Source of the DNA: Planctomycetota bacterium
GTDB taxonomy: Bacteria > Planctomycetota > Phycisphaerae > Phycisphaerales > SM1A02
DNA length: 34,288 nucleotides
Assembly (NCBI GenBank): GCA_016873255.1
Contig: VGXR01000029.1
Location: 1-34,288 of the forward strand
Direction of reading: 5' to 3'
In this document: piece by piece, positions 22,493 to 30,336 of the stretch
Numbering within the stretch: the stretch's first letter is position 1
Layout of the letters: the number at the start of each line of letters is the position of its first letter
Program-made: the position numbers and the translations under genes
The notes under the pieces: generated by a model
Database searches by the model: none
What the model saw: the letters and a program-made list of their open reading frames with translations, nothing else
Told to the model about the DNA's origin: nothing

Positions 22493-25476
22493 GCGCGACG
22501 CTGCCGCTCCCGCAGCTCCCGGCGGCGGGTTCGCCCTCGGAACGGCGCCGTGAGGCGATCGCGGCCGCGCTGCAGGCGATCGGCTGCGCGGACGTGCGCA
22601 GCGCGCGCGGGGAGCGGCTCCTCTACGCGACCGACGCCAGCATCTACCAGGTGGACCCGCTGGTGGTGGCGGTGCCCGCGTCCGTCGAGGAGGCGGTGCA
22701 CGTGGCGCGCTGGTGCGGTGAGCACGGCGTCGCGCTGCTGCCGCGCGGCGGCGGCACCAGCCTCAACGGGCAGTGCGTCAACGAGGCGGTGGTGCTCGAC
22801 CTCGGCGCGCACTGCCGCAAGCTCCTCTCGGTGGATCGCGACGGCATGCGCTGCCGCGTCGAGCCGGGGATCGTGATCGACCGACTCAACGCCGACCTCG
22901 CGCCGATGGGCCTGATGTTCGCGCCGGACCCCGCCACCAGCAGCCACAACGCGGTCGGCGGCGCCATCGGCAACAACTCGGCGGGCGCGCACAGCATCAT
23001 GTACGGCCGCACCGTGGAGAACCTGCTCGGGCTCGACGTGGTGCTGCCGTCCGGCGGCGTGCACCGCCTCGAGGAGGGTTCGTGCGAGCGCGACCCGGTG
23101 CAGCGCGCGATCGCCGAGCGCATGCGCGACCTGCTGGTGCCGCTGCGGGAGGAGATCCGCGCCCGGTTCCCGCGGATCCTGCGGCACGTGGACGGCTACA
23201 ACCTCGACCTGTTCCTCGATGGCCTGGAGCGCTCGACGCCCGGCACCCTCGACCGCGTCAACCTGGCGCACGTGGTGTGCGGCGCGGAGGGGACGCTCGC
23301 CACCATGGTCGGCGCGGAGCTGCGGCTCGTGCCCACGCCCAAGGCGAAGGGCCTCGCCATCATGGGCTTCCCGACGGTCGACGACTCGCTCGCGGCGCTG
23401 GCCACGATGATCGCGACCGGCCCCGCGGCGGTCGAGCTCGTCGACGACGTGATCATCGACCTCGCGCGCGCCAACCGCGAGTATGGCCGGTACGTGGAGC
23501 TGATGCCGCGCGCGCCCGGCACGCAGCTCGGAGCGGTGATGTACGTCGAGTACTTCGGCCAGTCGCCCGACGAGGTGGCGGCGCGGCTCGCGGACCTCCG
23601 TGCGCGGCTTCCCGCGCAGCCGATGGAGCAGTACACGGACGCCAAGCGCATGGCCGAGGCATGGCGCCTGCGCAAGGCCGGCGAGCCGCTCCTGCACGGC
23701 GTGCCCGGGCTGCGCAAGCCGCTCGGGTTCGTCGAGGACACCGCGGTCGACCCGGCACGCCTGCCGGGGTTCATCCGCGAGTTCAAGGAGATCCTCGCGC
23801 GCCACGGCACGCGCGCGAGCTTCTACGCGCACGCGAGCGTGGGATGCCTGCACATCCGTCCGATGCTCGCGCTCACCGACCCCGACGACCGCCGCCGCAT
23901 GGTGGAGATCGGCGAGGCCGTCACCGACCTCGTGGTCCGCCACGGCGGTGCGCTGAGCGGCGAGCACGGCTCGGGCCGTTCGCGCACCGCGCTGCAGCTT
24001 CGCTACTTCGGCGAGCCGGTCTGCCGGGCGCTGGCCGCGGTCAAGGCCATCTGGGACCCGCAGGGCATCATGAACCCCGGCATCAAGGTGGACGTGGCGC
24101 GCGCGTCGATGCCCATCGAGGACCTGCGCATCGCGCCCGGCGGGCGCGATGCGCGCGTGCCGGCGGTGAACACCTTCTTCGACTACGAGCACGAGCACGG
24201 GTTCGACCATGCCGTGGAGATGTGCAACGGCGCGGGCCTCTGCCGGCGCATGCAGGGCAACGTGACCATGTGCCCCTCGTACCAGGCGACCCTGGACGAG
24301 CGGCACTCGACGCGCGGCCGCGGCAACCACCTGCGCCTGGCCATCACCGGGCAGCTCGGGCGCGCGGAGCGCTGGCGGAGCGGGGAGGTGCAGGAGACGC
24401 TCTCGCTGTGCCTGAGCTGCAAGGCGTGCAAGAGCGAGTGCCCCTCGAACGTCGACATCTCGAAGCTCAAGGCCGAGTACCAGGCGCAGGGGTACGCCGA
24501 GGCCGGGCGCATCCCGCTGCGTGCCCGCGTCTTCGGGCGCGTGCGGCAGTCGAACCGCCTGCTGTCGCGGCTCTGGCCGCTCGCGAACCTCGCCAACCGC
24601 CTGCCGCCCGTGCGCATGCTGCAGCAGTGGCTCCTGGGGATCGATCCGCGCCGCTCGATGCCGCGGTACGCCGAGTCGCTCGACCGCTGGTACGCGCGGC
24701 GCGGCAGCCGGGCGCCCGCGGGTGCGCCGGCGGTCATCCTGTTCCCAGACTGCTTCACCATGTACAACGAGCCGCGCATCGGCCAGGCGGCGATCGAGCT
24801 GCTCGAGGCGTTCGGCTACCGCGTGGCGCTGCCAGAGCTCGGCTGCTGCGGGCGCTCGCTGATCTCGATGGGCATGCTCGCCGAGGCCGGGCGCGAGTGC
24901 GCGCGCACGGCCGAGGGGCTGCTTGCGGCGGTGGAGCGCGAGGGCGCGGTGGCCGTCGTCGGCTGCGAGCCGAGCTGCATGAGCGCGATCCGCGATGACT
25001 GGCTGGAGCTTCGCATGGGCGTCGACCGCGCGCGGCTCCGGGCGCTCGCGGCGCGCAGCTTCCTGGTCGAGGAGTTCCTCGATCGCGCGTGGGACGCGCA
25101 CCCCGTGCGTCCGGCGAGGCCACCGTTCGACCCCGGGCCGCTTGCGCTCCACGCGCACTGCCACCAGAAGGCGCTGTGGGGCGCGGAGTCGAGCGCGGCG
25201 ATCCTGCGGAGGTACTTCGGCGCCCGCCTCGACGTGCTTGCGACCGGCTGCTGCGGAATGGCCGGGAGCTTCGGGTTCACCGAGGATCGCTACGACCTCT
25301 CGATGCGCATCGCCGGGATGGGAGTGCTGCCCGCGCTCGCCGCGCGGCCCGAGGCCATCGCCTGCGCGCCCGGCACGAGCTGCAGGCACCAGATCCACGA
25401 CGGCGCGGGCCGCGAGGCGCTGCACCCCGTGGAGGTGCTTGCGCGCGTCCTCGTCGGCGCGCCCGCCGCGGGCTAG
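22489..25476 (+). CDS. FAD-linked oxidoreductase with Fe-S/CCG domain (GlcD-GlpC fusion, YdiJ-like)
   Basis: A 995-residue fusion. FAD-binding PCMH domain near residues 50-230 (LPRGGGTSLNGQ at about 84, NAVGGAIGNNSAGAHS at about 155). An FAD-oxidase C-terminal domain follows to about 540 (LSGEHGSGRSRT, IMNPGIK). The ferredoxin part has C-x5-C then MCPSY near 578-600 and CLSCKACKSECP near 640. Two heterodisulfide-reductase-type CCG motifs occur near 783 (LGCCGRS) and 918 (TGCCGMA). The group includes D-lactate and D-2-hydroxyglutarate dehydrogenases; the substrate is not certain. It starts with GTG overlapping the previous stop (GTGA). Confidence 0.9.
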   Translation: MSATLPLPQLPAAGSPSERRREAIAAALQAIGCADVRSARGERLLYATDASIYQVDPLVVAVPASVEEAVHVARWCGEHGVALLPRGGGTSLNGQCVNEAVVLDLGAHCRKLLSVDRDGMRCRVEPGIVIDRLNADLAPMGLMFAPDPATSSHNAVGGAIGNNSAGAHSIMYGRTVENLLGLDVVLPSGGVHRLEEGSCERDPVQRAIAERMRDLLVPLREEIRARFPRILRHVDGYNLDLFLDGLERSTPGTLDRVNLAHVVCGAEGTLATMVGAELRLVPTPKAKGLAIMGFPTVDDSLAALATMIATGPAAVELVDDVIIDLARANREYGRYVELMPRAPGTQLGAVMYVEYFGQSPDEVAARLADLRARLPAQPMEQYTDAKRMAEAWRLRKAGEPLLHGVPGLRKPLGFVEDTAVDPARLPGFIREFKEILARHGTRASFYAHASVGCLHIRPMLALTDPDDRRRMVEIGEAVTDLVVRHGGALSGEHGSGRSRTALQLRYFGEPVCRALAAVKAIWDPQGIMNPGIKVDVARASMPIEDLRIAPGGRDARVPAVNTFFDYEHEHGFDHAVEMCNGAGLCRRMQGNVTMCPSYQATLDERHSTRGRGNHLRLAITGQLGRAERWRSGEVQETLSLCLSCKACKSECPSNVDISKLKAEYQAQGYAEAGRIPLRARVFGRVRQSNRLLSRLWPLANLANRLPPVRMLQQWLLGIDPRRSMPRYAESLDRWYARRGSRAPAGAPAVILFPDCFTMYNEPRIGQAAIELLEAFGYRVALPELGCCGRSLISMGMLAEAGRECARTAEGLLAAVEREGAVAVVGCEPSCMSAIRDDWLELRMGVDRARLRALAARSFLVEEFLDRAWDAHPVRPARPPFDPGPLALHAHCHQKALWGAESSAAILRRYFGARLDVLATGCCGMAGSFGFTEDRYDLSMRIAGMGVLPALAARPEAIACAPGTSCRHQIHDGAGREALHPVEVLARVLVGAPAAG

Positions 25477-25479
25477 AAT
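25474..25479 (+). promoter_or_regulatory. -10 box for the receiver-domain gene, overlapping a stop codon
   Basis: TAGAAT, 7 nt before the ATG at 25487. Its first three bases are the TAG stop codon of the oxidoreductase gene (25474-25476). Confidence 0.58.
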
Positions 25480-25486
25480 GCTTCCC

Positions 25487-25966
25487 ATGAACATGTCCCC
25501 CGATTCCCCCGTGGCGCTGGCCCTCGAGGAGGGCGGCAACCAGGTCGACATCCGCGGCTGCCGGGTGCTCGTGGTGGACGACAACCCGCAGAACACCGAG
25601 CTGGTGCAGGCCTATCTCGATGGCCTCCCGATCGAGATCGCCACCGCCGTCGACGGGCTGGACGCCATGGCCCAGGCCGAGCGTTTCAGGCCCGACCTCG
25701 TGCTCCTCGACGTGATGATGCCCCGGATGTCCGGGTTCGAGGTCTGCCAGAAGGTCAAGCAGAGCCCGGACCTGCGGGACACCGTGGTGATCATGGTCAC
25801 TGCGCTGCACGAGGTGGGGGACTTCGAGCGCGCGGTCGAGTGCGGCTGCGACGATTTCCTGACCAAGCCGGTGAACAAGCTGGAGCTCGTGACCCGGGTC
25901 CGCAGCCTGCTGCGGGTGCGCGTCCTGAAGCGGATGCTCGAGGACCTGCGCAAGGGCCGGGGCTGA
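25487..25966 (+). CDS. Single-domain response regulator (receiver only)
   Basis: A 159-residue protein with a CheY-like receiver over residues 24-145. VLVVDDNPQN gives the acidic pair, D75 in LVLLDVMMPRMSG is the expected phosphorylation site, T in VTALHE and K in FLTKPVNKLE complete the active site. No output domain follows; the last 15 residues are a basic helix (RMLEDLRKGRG). The sensor kinase partner is not in the window. The first 20 residues are an unstructured leader (ATG at 25487, second Met at 25493). It appears to have its own leaderless promoter. Confidence 0.92.
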   Translation: MNMSPDSPVALALEEGGNQVDIRGCRVLVVDDNPQNTELVQAYLDGLPIEIATAVDGLDAMAQAERFRPDLVLLDVMMPRMSGFEVCQKVKQSPDLRDTVVIMVTALHEVGDFERAVECGCDDFLTKPVNKLELVTRVRSLLRVRVLKRMLEDLRKGRG

Positions 25967-26127
25967 GCGGTCGCGCGCAGCGCCGGGGACCCGCCGTCGG
26001 GCCGTCCCGCGCTCAAGCCGGGAGGGCGGCGCGGCCGATTGGGACCATGGCGGCGGAGCCGCTCGGGTGCCCGTGGCGGGTGCCGAACGCAGGGCAGGAG
26101 GCCGGCCGATCACCAGAGGTGCCGCCG

Positions 26128-26316
26128 ATGTCCGCCGAGACGACCGATCGCATGACCAAGAGCCAGGTGGTGGAGCAGATCCGCCGCGTCAACGCCTCCG
26201 CGCCGCGCGAGTGGCTGGAGCGGTTCGACTTCCGCGCGCTCGAGCGCTACCTCGACCGGCTCCGCGACGGCGCGGGCCTCGGGACGCAGGCATCCGCCGG
26301 CGTGGCCGTGGGCTGA
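26128..26316 (+). CDS. Small protein of unknown function (62 residues)
   Basis: A short protein with two likely helices: SQVVEQIRRVNASAPREWLERF and FRALERYLDRLRDG. The ATG at 26128 has a good ribosome site, AGAGGTG at 26115-26121, about 7 nt upstream. The 161 bp between the receiver-domain gene and this start have no recognised gene. It does not resemble a known DNA-binding or toxin family in any way I can support. It ends 24 bp before the convergent kdsD stop codon, with a GC-rich imperfect hairpin between. Confidence 0.55.
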   Translation: MSAETTDRMTKSQVVEQIRRVNASAPREWLERFDFRALERYLDRLRDGAGLGTQASAGVAVG

Positions 26317-26340
26317 GCGCCCGGGGCGCCGCCGGCGGGC
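26317..26340. terminator. Possible bidirectional terminator
   Basis: GCGCCCGGGGCGCC and CCGGCGGGC in the 24-bp convergent gap form an imperfect GC-rich hairpin that extends into both stop codons (GAGC...GCTC). No T-run. Confidence 0.35.
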
Positions 26341-27381
26341 TCACCCGCCGAGCTCGATCACCTTCATCGCGACGAGGTCCTGGACGTCGACCAGGCCGAG
26401 CGGCTTGCCGTCGGCGTCGACCACCGGGATCTCGTCGAGCCGGCGCTCGCGCACCAGCTGCACGGCGTCGCGGACGAGCGCGTCCGCCGGAAGCGTCGCC
26501 GGTCGCGCGGTCATCACCTCGCGCACGGGCTTCGAGAGGAGCGCCGCGCCCAGCTCGTTCACGCGGCGGCGCAGGTCGCCGTCGGTGAAGATGCCGCAGA
26601 GGCGCCCGGCGCCGTCGACCACCACCAGCGCGCCCGCGCGGCGGCCCGTGCCCGACGACTTGAGCGCGTCGGCGACCGTGGTGTCCTCGGTGACCGTGCC
26701 CAGCGTGTCGCCCACCCGGAAGCGGAGCACCTCGGTGATGCCCTTCAGGCCCGCGCCGAGCGACCCGCCCGGGTGGCGCCGGTGGAAGTCGTCGGCTGCG
26801 AAGTTGCGTCGGCGGCTGACCGCAAGGGCCAGGGCATCCCCCATGGCGAGCATGGCCGTGGTGCTTGCGGTGGGCGCCAGGTTCAGCGGGCAGGCCTCGA
26901 CCACGTCGCCGATCGCCAGGTGCACGTCGCAGAGGCGCGCCAGGTGCGACTGGTGGTTGCAGCTGATGCCCACGCGGCGGATGCCGTCGGTGCGCAGGAT
27001 GGCGGCAAGGTTCACCACTTCCTCGGTGCCGCCCGAGTAGCTCATGAGGACGGCGACGTCGCCGGCGCGCAGGCGGCCGAGGTCGCCGTGCATGGCCTCG
27101 CTCGGGTGCATGAAGTGCGCGGGCAGGCCGAGGCTCGACATGGTGGCGGCGATCTTCGCGCCCACCAGCCCGCTCTTGCCCATGCCGGAGACCATCACGT
27201 GCCCGGTGCACCCGTCGAGGAGCGCCACCGCGTCCTGCCAGCGGGCGGCGTCCTCGCCGGCGGCGCGTGCCGCGGCGCGGCGGACCGCCTCGGCCTCGGC
27301 GTTCATGGCCTCCGCGATGAACGCGGGCTCGCCGGGGGCGGGCTCGGGGCGGTCGGTTCCAGCCTTGGGGGCAGTGGCCAT
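26341..27381 (-). CDS. kdsD: KpsF/GutQ-type arabinose-5-phosphate isomerase
   Basis: A 346-residue sugar isomerase that makes arabinose 5-phosphate from ribulose 5-phosphate, the first step toward Kdo. A SIS domain spans residues 55-200: VMVSGMGKSGLVGAKIAATM, LMSYSGGTEEVVN, APTASTTAMLAMGDALA and RNFAADDFHRRHPGGSLG with the family HPGG motif. Two CBS domains follow (residues 220-340), with SSGTGRRAGALVVVD, GIFTDGDLRRRV, EIPVVDADGKPLGLVDVQD. The window has no other Kdo genes. TAAACT lies 6 nt upstream of the ATG. Its neighbour scpA diverges. Confidence 0.92.
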   Translation of the reverse strand: MATAPKAGTDRPEPAPGEPAFIAEAMNAEAEAVRRAAARAAGEDAARWQDAVALLDGCTGHVMVSGMGKSGLVGAKIAATMSSLGLPAHFMHPSEAMHGDLGRLRAGDVAVLMSYSGGTEEVVNLAAILRTDGIRRVGISCNHQSHLARLCDVHLAIGDVVEACPLNLAPTASTTAMLAMGDALALAVSRRRNFAADDFHRRHPGGSLGAGLKGITEVLRFRVGDTLGTVTEDTTVADALKSSGTGRRAGALVVVDGAGRLCGIFTDGDLRRRVNELGAALLSKPVREVMTARPATLPADALVRDAVQLVRERRLDEIPVVDADGKPLGLVDVQDLVAMKVIELGG

Positions 27382-27387
27382 GGGGTG

Positions 27388-27393
27388 AGTTTA
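27388..27393 (-). promoter_or_regulatory. -10 box for kdsD (leaderless type)
   Basis: TAAACT on the minus strand, 6 nt before the ATG at 27381, back to back with the scpA box in a 39-bp gap. Confidence 0.55.
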
Positions 27394-27407
27394 CCGGGCC
27401 ATCCGGG

Positions 27408-27413
27408 TACGCT
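27408..27413 (+). promoter_or_regulatory. -10 box for scpA (leaderless type)
   Basis: TACGCT, 7 nt before the GTG at 27421. It supports GTG at 27421 over the adjacent GTG at 27424. Confidence 0.55.
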
Positions 27414-27420
27414 TCGCGCC

Positions 27421-28182
27421 GTGGTGACCCAGGACGACTACCAGGTGCGGCTCGACGGCTTCCAGGGGCCGCTCGACCTCCTCCTCTTCCTCATCCGCCG
27501 GGCCGAGGTGGACATCGCGGACATCCCGATCCACCGGATCACCGACCAGTACTTCTCGCTCCTCAAGGAGCTGCACACGATCGACATCGACGTGGCCGGC
27601 GAGTTCCTCGTGATGGCGGCGACGCTGGTCGAGATCAAGAGCCGCACGCTCGCCCCCGCGCAGAAGCGGGCCGCGGGCGAGGGCGACGGCGCCACGGCGC
27701 TCGACGAGGCCGACCCCCGGTTCGAGCTGGTGCAGCAGCTGCTCGCGTTCCAGAAGTACCGTTCCGCGGCCCACGAGCTTTCGCGCCTGCGCACGGAGTT
27801 CGCGCAGCGCTGGGCCGTGGGCGCGCGCGGCGCGTCGATCCCGGACGAGCCCGAGCGCGAGTACGAGCTCGACGACGTGCACATGCTCGACCTCATCGAG
27901 GCCTACGAGCGCATCATCGCCGGCATCGACCTCGCGCACGTGGGCGACCACCGCGTGGAGTACGACGACACGCCCATCTCGCTGCACCAGTCCGACCTGG
28001 TGGACCGCCTCGAGCACGCCCCGGAGAAGCGCCTCTCGCTGCAGGACGTGTTCCGCGGGCGCACCCGCGGCGAGGCGATCGGGCTGTTCCTGGCGATGCT
28101 CGAGCTGGCGCGCGAGCAGAAGGTCGGCATCCGGCAGGACCGGATCAACGGCACCATCGAGATCGAGCTGAACCTCTCCTGA
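27421..28182 (+). CDS. scpA: Segregation and condensation protein A
   Basis: A 253-residue kleisin that bridges SMC heads in chromosome condensation. The N-terminal motif YQVRLDGFQGPLDLLLFLI and RRAEVDIADIPIHRITDQY are diagnostic, followed by GEFLVMAATLVEIKSRTL. The middle (DEADPRFELVQQLL) and the C-terminal winged-helix-like part (TRGEAIGLFLAMLELAREQK, then QDRINGTIEIEL) complete the family pattern. scpB does not follow; the next plus-strand gene is pgm beyond 31 kb. It ends before two hairpins in the convergent gap 28183-28312. Confidence 0.93.
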   Translation: MVTQDDYQVRLDGFQGPLDLLLFLIRRAEVDIADIPIHRITDQYFSLLKELHTIDIDVAGEFLVMAATLVEIKSRTLAPAQKRAAGEGDGATALDEADPRFELVQQLLAFQKYRSAAHELSRLRTEFAQRWAVGARGASIPDEPEREYELDDVHMLDLIEAYERIIAGIDLAHVGDHRVEYDDTPISLHQSDLVDRLEHAPEKRLSLQDVFRGRTRGEAIGLFLAMLELAREQKVGIRQDRINGTIEIELNLS

Positions 28183-28224
28183 GCGGCGCCCGCGCGGCGG
28201 GGCGGCGGGCGAAGCGAACAGCTG

Positions 28225-28248
28225 GGCGCTCCCGTTGCACGGGGTGCC
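28225..28248 (+). terminator. Possible terminator hairpin after scpA
   Basis: CCCGT (28231-28235), loop TGC, ACGGG (28239-28243), with imperfect outer pairing GGCGCT to GTGCC. It lies between two near-repeats of GGGCGAARCGARCAG (28208 and 28249). No T-run. Confidence 0.4.
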
Positions 28249-28262
28249 GGGCGAAACGAGCA

Positions 28263-28288
28263 GGGCGCGGCCCGCGAGGACCGCGCCC
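28263..28288 (-). terminator. Terminator hairpin after tsf
   Basis: GGGCGCGG (28263-28270) pairs with CCGCGCCC (28281-28288) around a 10-nt loop, 25 bp after the tsf stop. On the minus strand TGCTCGTTTCG follows, a weak T-rich tail. Confidence 0.5.
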
Positions 28289-28312
28289 CAAGGTTGCTGC
28301 GTTGCGTGCGGG

Positions 28313-29119
28313 TCAGTGCTGGCCGACGTTCATGCGCACGAAGCGGTGGATGGTGACGCCGGCGGGGAGGATCTCCTTGATCGCCTTCTTGTCGTCACGC
28401 ACGTACTTCTGGCCGAGGAGGGTGACCTCCTCGAAGAACTTGCGCATCTTGCCCTTGGCCATCTGCTCGGCGATCTGCGCCGGCTTGCCGGAGGCCTTGG
28501 CCTCCTCGACGGCCTCTGACTCCTTCTTGGCCTTCACGTCGGCCGGCACGCCGGCCTCGTCGACCGCGATCGGGGCAGGGGAGGCCGCCACGACGTGCTG
28601 GCAGATGCCCGTGCCGGTGTCGGCGTCGAGCGTGCCCGAGTAGGCGATCAGCGCGCCCTTCTTGCCGTCGTGGTGGACGTAGGAGGCGAAGCCCGCGCCC
28701 TCGACCACCTCGCCGCCGCCGAACGAGAGGTTCTCGCCGGTCTTGATGCGCACCTCGTCGAGGCGCTTCTTCATGGCATCGGTGTTGACGGCGGCGCCGG
28801 CGGCGCCGGCCGCGGCCATCTTGGCCAGCTCGTTGGCCATCTCGCGGAACTCGGGGTTGCGGGCCGTGAAGTCGGTCTCGGCGCGCACCTCGCAGATGCA
28901 CGCCTTGTTGCCGACGATGGCGACCGTCACGCAGCCCTCGCCGGCGGCGCGGTCGGTGCGGGTGTCCATCTTGCCCTTGAGCTTCTCGCGCAGCCGCTCC
29001 TCGGCGAGCCTGGGATCGCCGTTGGCCTCGATCAGCGCTGCCTTGCAGTCCATCATGCCAAGGCCGGTGCGCTCGCGCAGGGCCATGACGTCCTTGGGGG
29101 AGATGTTTGCCGTGGTCAT
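28313..29119 (-). CDS. tsf: Elongation factor Ts
   Basis: A 268-residue nucleotide-exchange factor that recycles EF-Tu. The N-terminal UBA-like part has DVMALRERTGLGMMDCKAAL, followed by DPRLAEERLREKLKGK. The core has VRAETDFTARNPEF, the TDF signature that enters EF-Tu. The C-terminal part includes PAQIAEQMAKGKMRKFFEEV and LLGQKYVRDDKKAIKE. It follows rpsB by 51 bp in the classical rpsB-tsf order. A GAGGTG ribosome site 6 nt before the ATG shows that this operon uses leadered translation, unlike many neighbours. Confidence 0.96.
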   Translation of the reverse strand: MTTANISPKDVMALRERTGLGMMDCKAALIEANGDPRLAEERLREKLKGKMDTRTDRAAGEGCVTVAIVGNKACICEVRAETDFTARNPEFREMANELAKMAAAGAAGAAVNTDAMKKRLDEVRIKTGENLSFGGGEVVEGAGFASYVHHDGKKGALIAYSGTLDADTGTGICQHVVAASPAPIAVDEAGVPADVKAKKESEAVEEAKASGKPAQIAEQMAKGKMRKFFEEVTLLGQKYVRDDKKAIKEILPAGVTIHRFVRMNVGQH

Positions 29120-29170
29120 GGTGTCACCTCGGTTCGGGGTGTCGTTGGGGGACGCGGTTCGCGGGGACGG

Positions 29171-30040
29171 TCACGCGTTGGGCGTGGCGGCCTCGGTGCG
29201 CGGGGCATCGGCCGAGGCCGAGCGCCCGTCGGCGCGGAACTGGCTGCGGGTCGAGCGGCGGGCCGGACGCGGCGCGTTCGGCGACTCCGTCTCGCCCGTG
29301 GCTGCGCCCGCGGAGGCGGCGGCGGCCATGTCCTCGGGGGACGCTGCCTTGCGCTCGCCGCGGCCCTCGGTGGCGGCCGAGCACAGCTCGCGGATCACGA
29401 TGTCGATGGAGCGCATCGAGTCGTCGTTGCCGGGGATCGGGATGTCCGCGAGGTCCGGGTTGCCGTCGGTGTCGATGAGGCAGATGGTCGGGATGCCGAG
29501 GGCCTTGGCCTCGAGCAGCGCGTTCATCTCGCGGTTGGTGTCCACGACGACCAGGGCGCCGGGCAGCTTGGTCATGGTGCGCAGGCCGTGCAGGTTGCGG
29601 AAGATCTTCTTCTGCTCGCGGGCCAGCTGCGACTCCATCTTCTTGGAGTAGTTGCGGATGTCGCCGGTCTCGGCGAGGCGCTCCAGCTCCTCCAGGCGGC
29701 GCAGGCGCTCGCGGATGGTGCGGAAGTTGGTGAGCGTGCCGCCGAGCCAGCGCTCGGTCACGAACGGCATCTTGCTCTCGGCGCAGTACTGCTCGACGGC
29801 CGCGCGCGCCTGGCGCTTGGTGCCGACGAAGCACACGTCCTTGCCGCCCGCGACGGTCTTCGCGATGAACTTGCGGGCGAGCAGGAGGCCCTTGATGGTC
29901 TCCTTGATGTCGATGATCGAGATGCCGTTCTTCGTCGCGAAGATGTACGGCTTCATGCGGGGGTTCCAGTTCGAGCGGCGCTGTCCGAAGATGACTCCGG
30001 CCTCCACCAGCTCCTTCGCGAGCGACTTCTGATCAGACAT
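29171..30040 (-). CDS. rpsB: 30S ribosomal protein S2
   Basis: A 289-residue ribosomal protein. Family signatures are GVIFGQRRSNWNPRMKPYIF, KDVCFVGTKRQA, WLGGTLTNFRTI, VVVDTNREMNALLEAKALG and PTICLIDTDGNPDLADIPIPGND. Residues 230-289 are an extension beyond the usual S2 end, rich in Ala, Ser, Thr and Arg (APRPARRSTRSQFRADGRS), probably disordered. The ATG at 30040 has an AGGAGAG ribosome site. A leader of up to 175 nt is predicted from the TACCTT box at 30222-30227. Confidence 0.96.
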   Translation of the reverse strand: MSDQKSLAKELVEAGVIFGQRRSNWNPRMKPYIFATKNGISIIDIKETIKGLLLARKFIAKTVAGGKDVCFVGTKRQARAAVEQYCAESKMPFVTERWLGGTLTNFRTIRERLRRLEELERLAETGDIRNYSKKMESQLAREQKKIFRNLHGLRTMTKLPGALVVVDTNREMNALLEAKALGIPTICLIDTDGNPDLADIPIPGNDDSMRSIDIVIRELCSAATEGRGERKAASPEDMAAAASAGAATGETESPNAPRPARRSTRSQFRADGRSASADAPRTEAATPNA

Positions 30041-30336
30041 GGGGCTCTCCTGAGCGAGCGACTGCAGCGGCACCGCGGGCACGGCCGGTGGACGCCGGGA
30101 ATCCGGCGGCCGTCCCGAACCAAGGGCGCTTGGAACGAGGACGAGGTGGAGCGCGTGGCTCCGTGGCGCCGCGGGGTCCACCTGGAACCGGGGCGTTCCC
30201 GCGGATGCGGGGAAGCGGGCAAAGGTACGGGATCCCGGGGGGCTGCGCAACGCGCATTCGCGCGGGTTGGCGGGTGAGGCAGGGTCCGGATGGCCGTTAT
30301 TGGGCGTTGGCCGGTCGGCGGGGGGCCGATCGTGGC
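30041..30336 (-). promoter_or_regulatory. rpsB leader and promoter region
   Basis: The 296-bp gap between pyk and rpsB contains no gene. A TACCTT box (30222-30227, minus strand) lies directly beside the palindrome CGGGATCCCG (30228-30237). The distance to the rpsB ATG leaves a leader of about 175 nt rich in GC stems, which could host autoregulation by S2. I could not fit it to a known ribosomal-leader family by eye. Confidence 0.4.

Noticed and set aside
21586-25596. A 1336-codon minus-strand open frame opposite the TlpA and oxidoreductase genes
   Set aside because: It lies antisense to well-supported motif-bearing genes and shows no domain of its own.
30297-30336. Possible terminator after pyk
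   Set aside because: Only short GGCC/GGCC pairing with a large loop and no T-run; not convincing.
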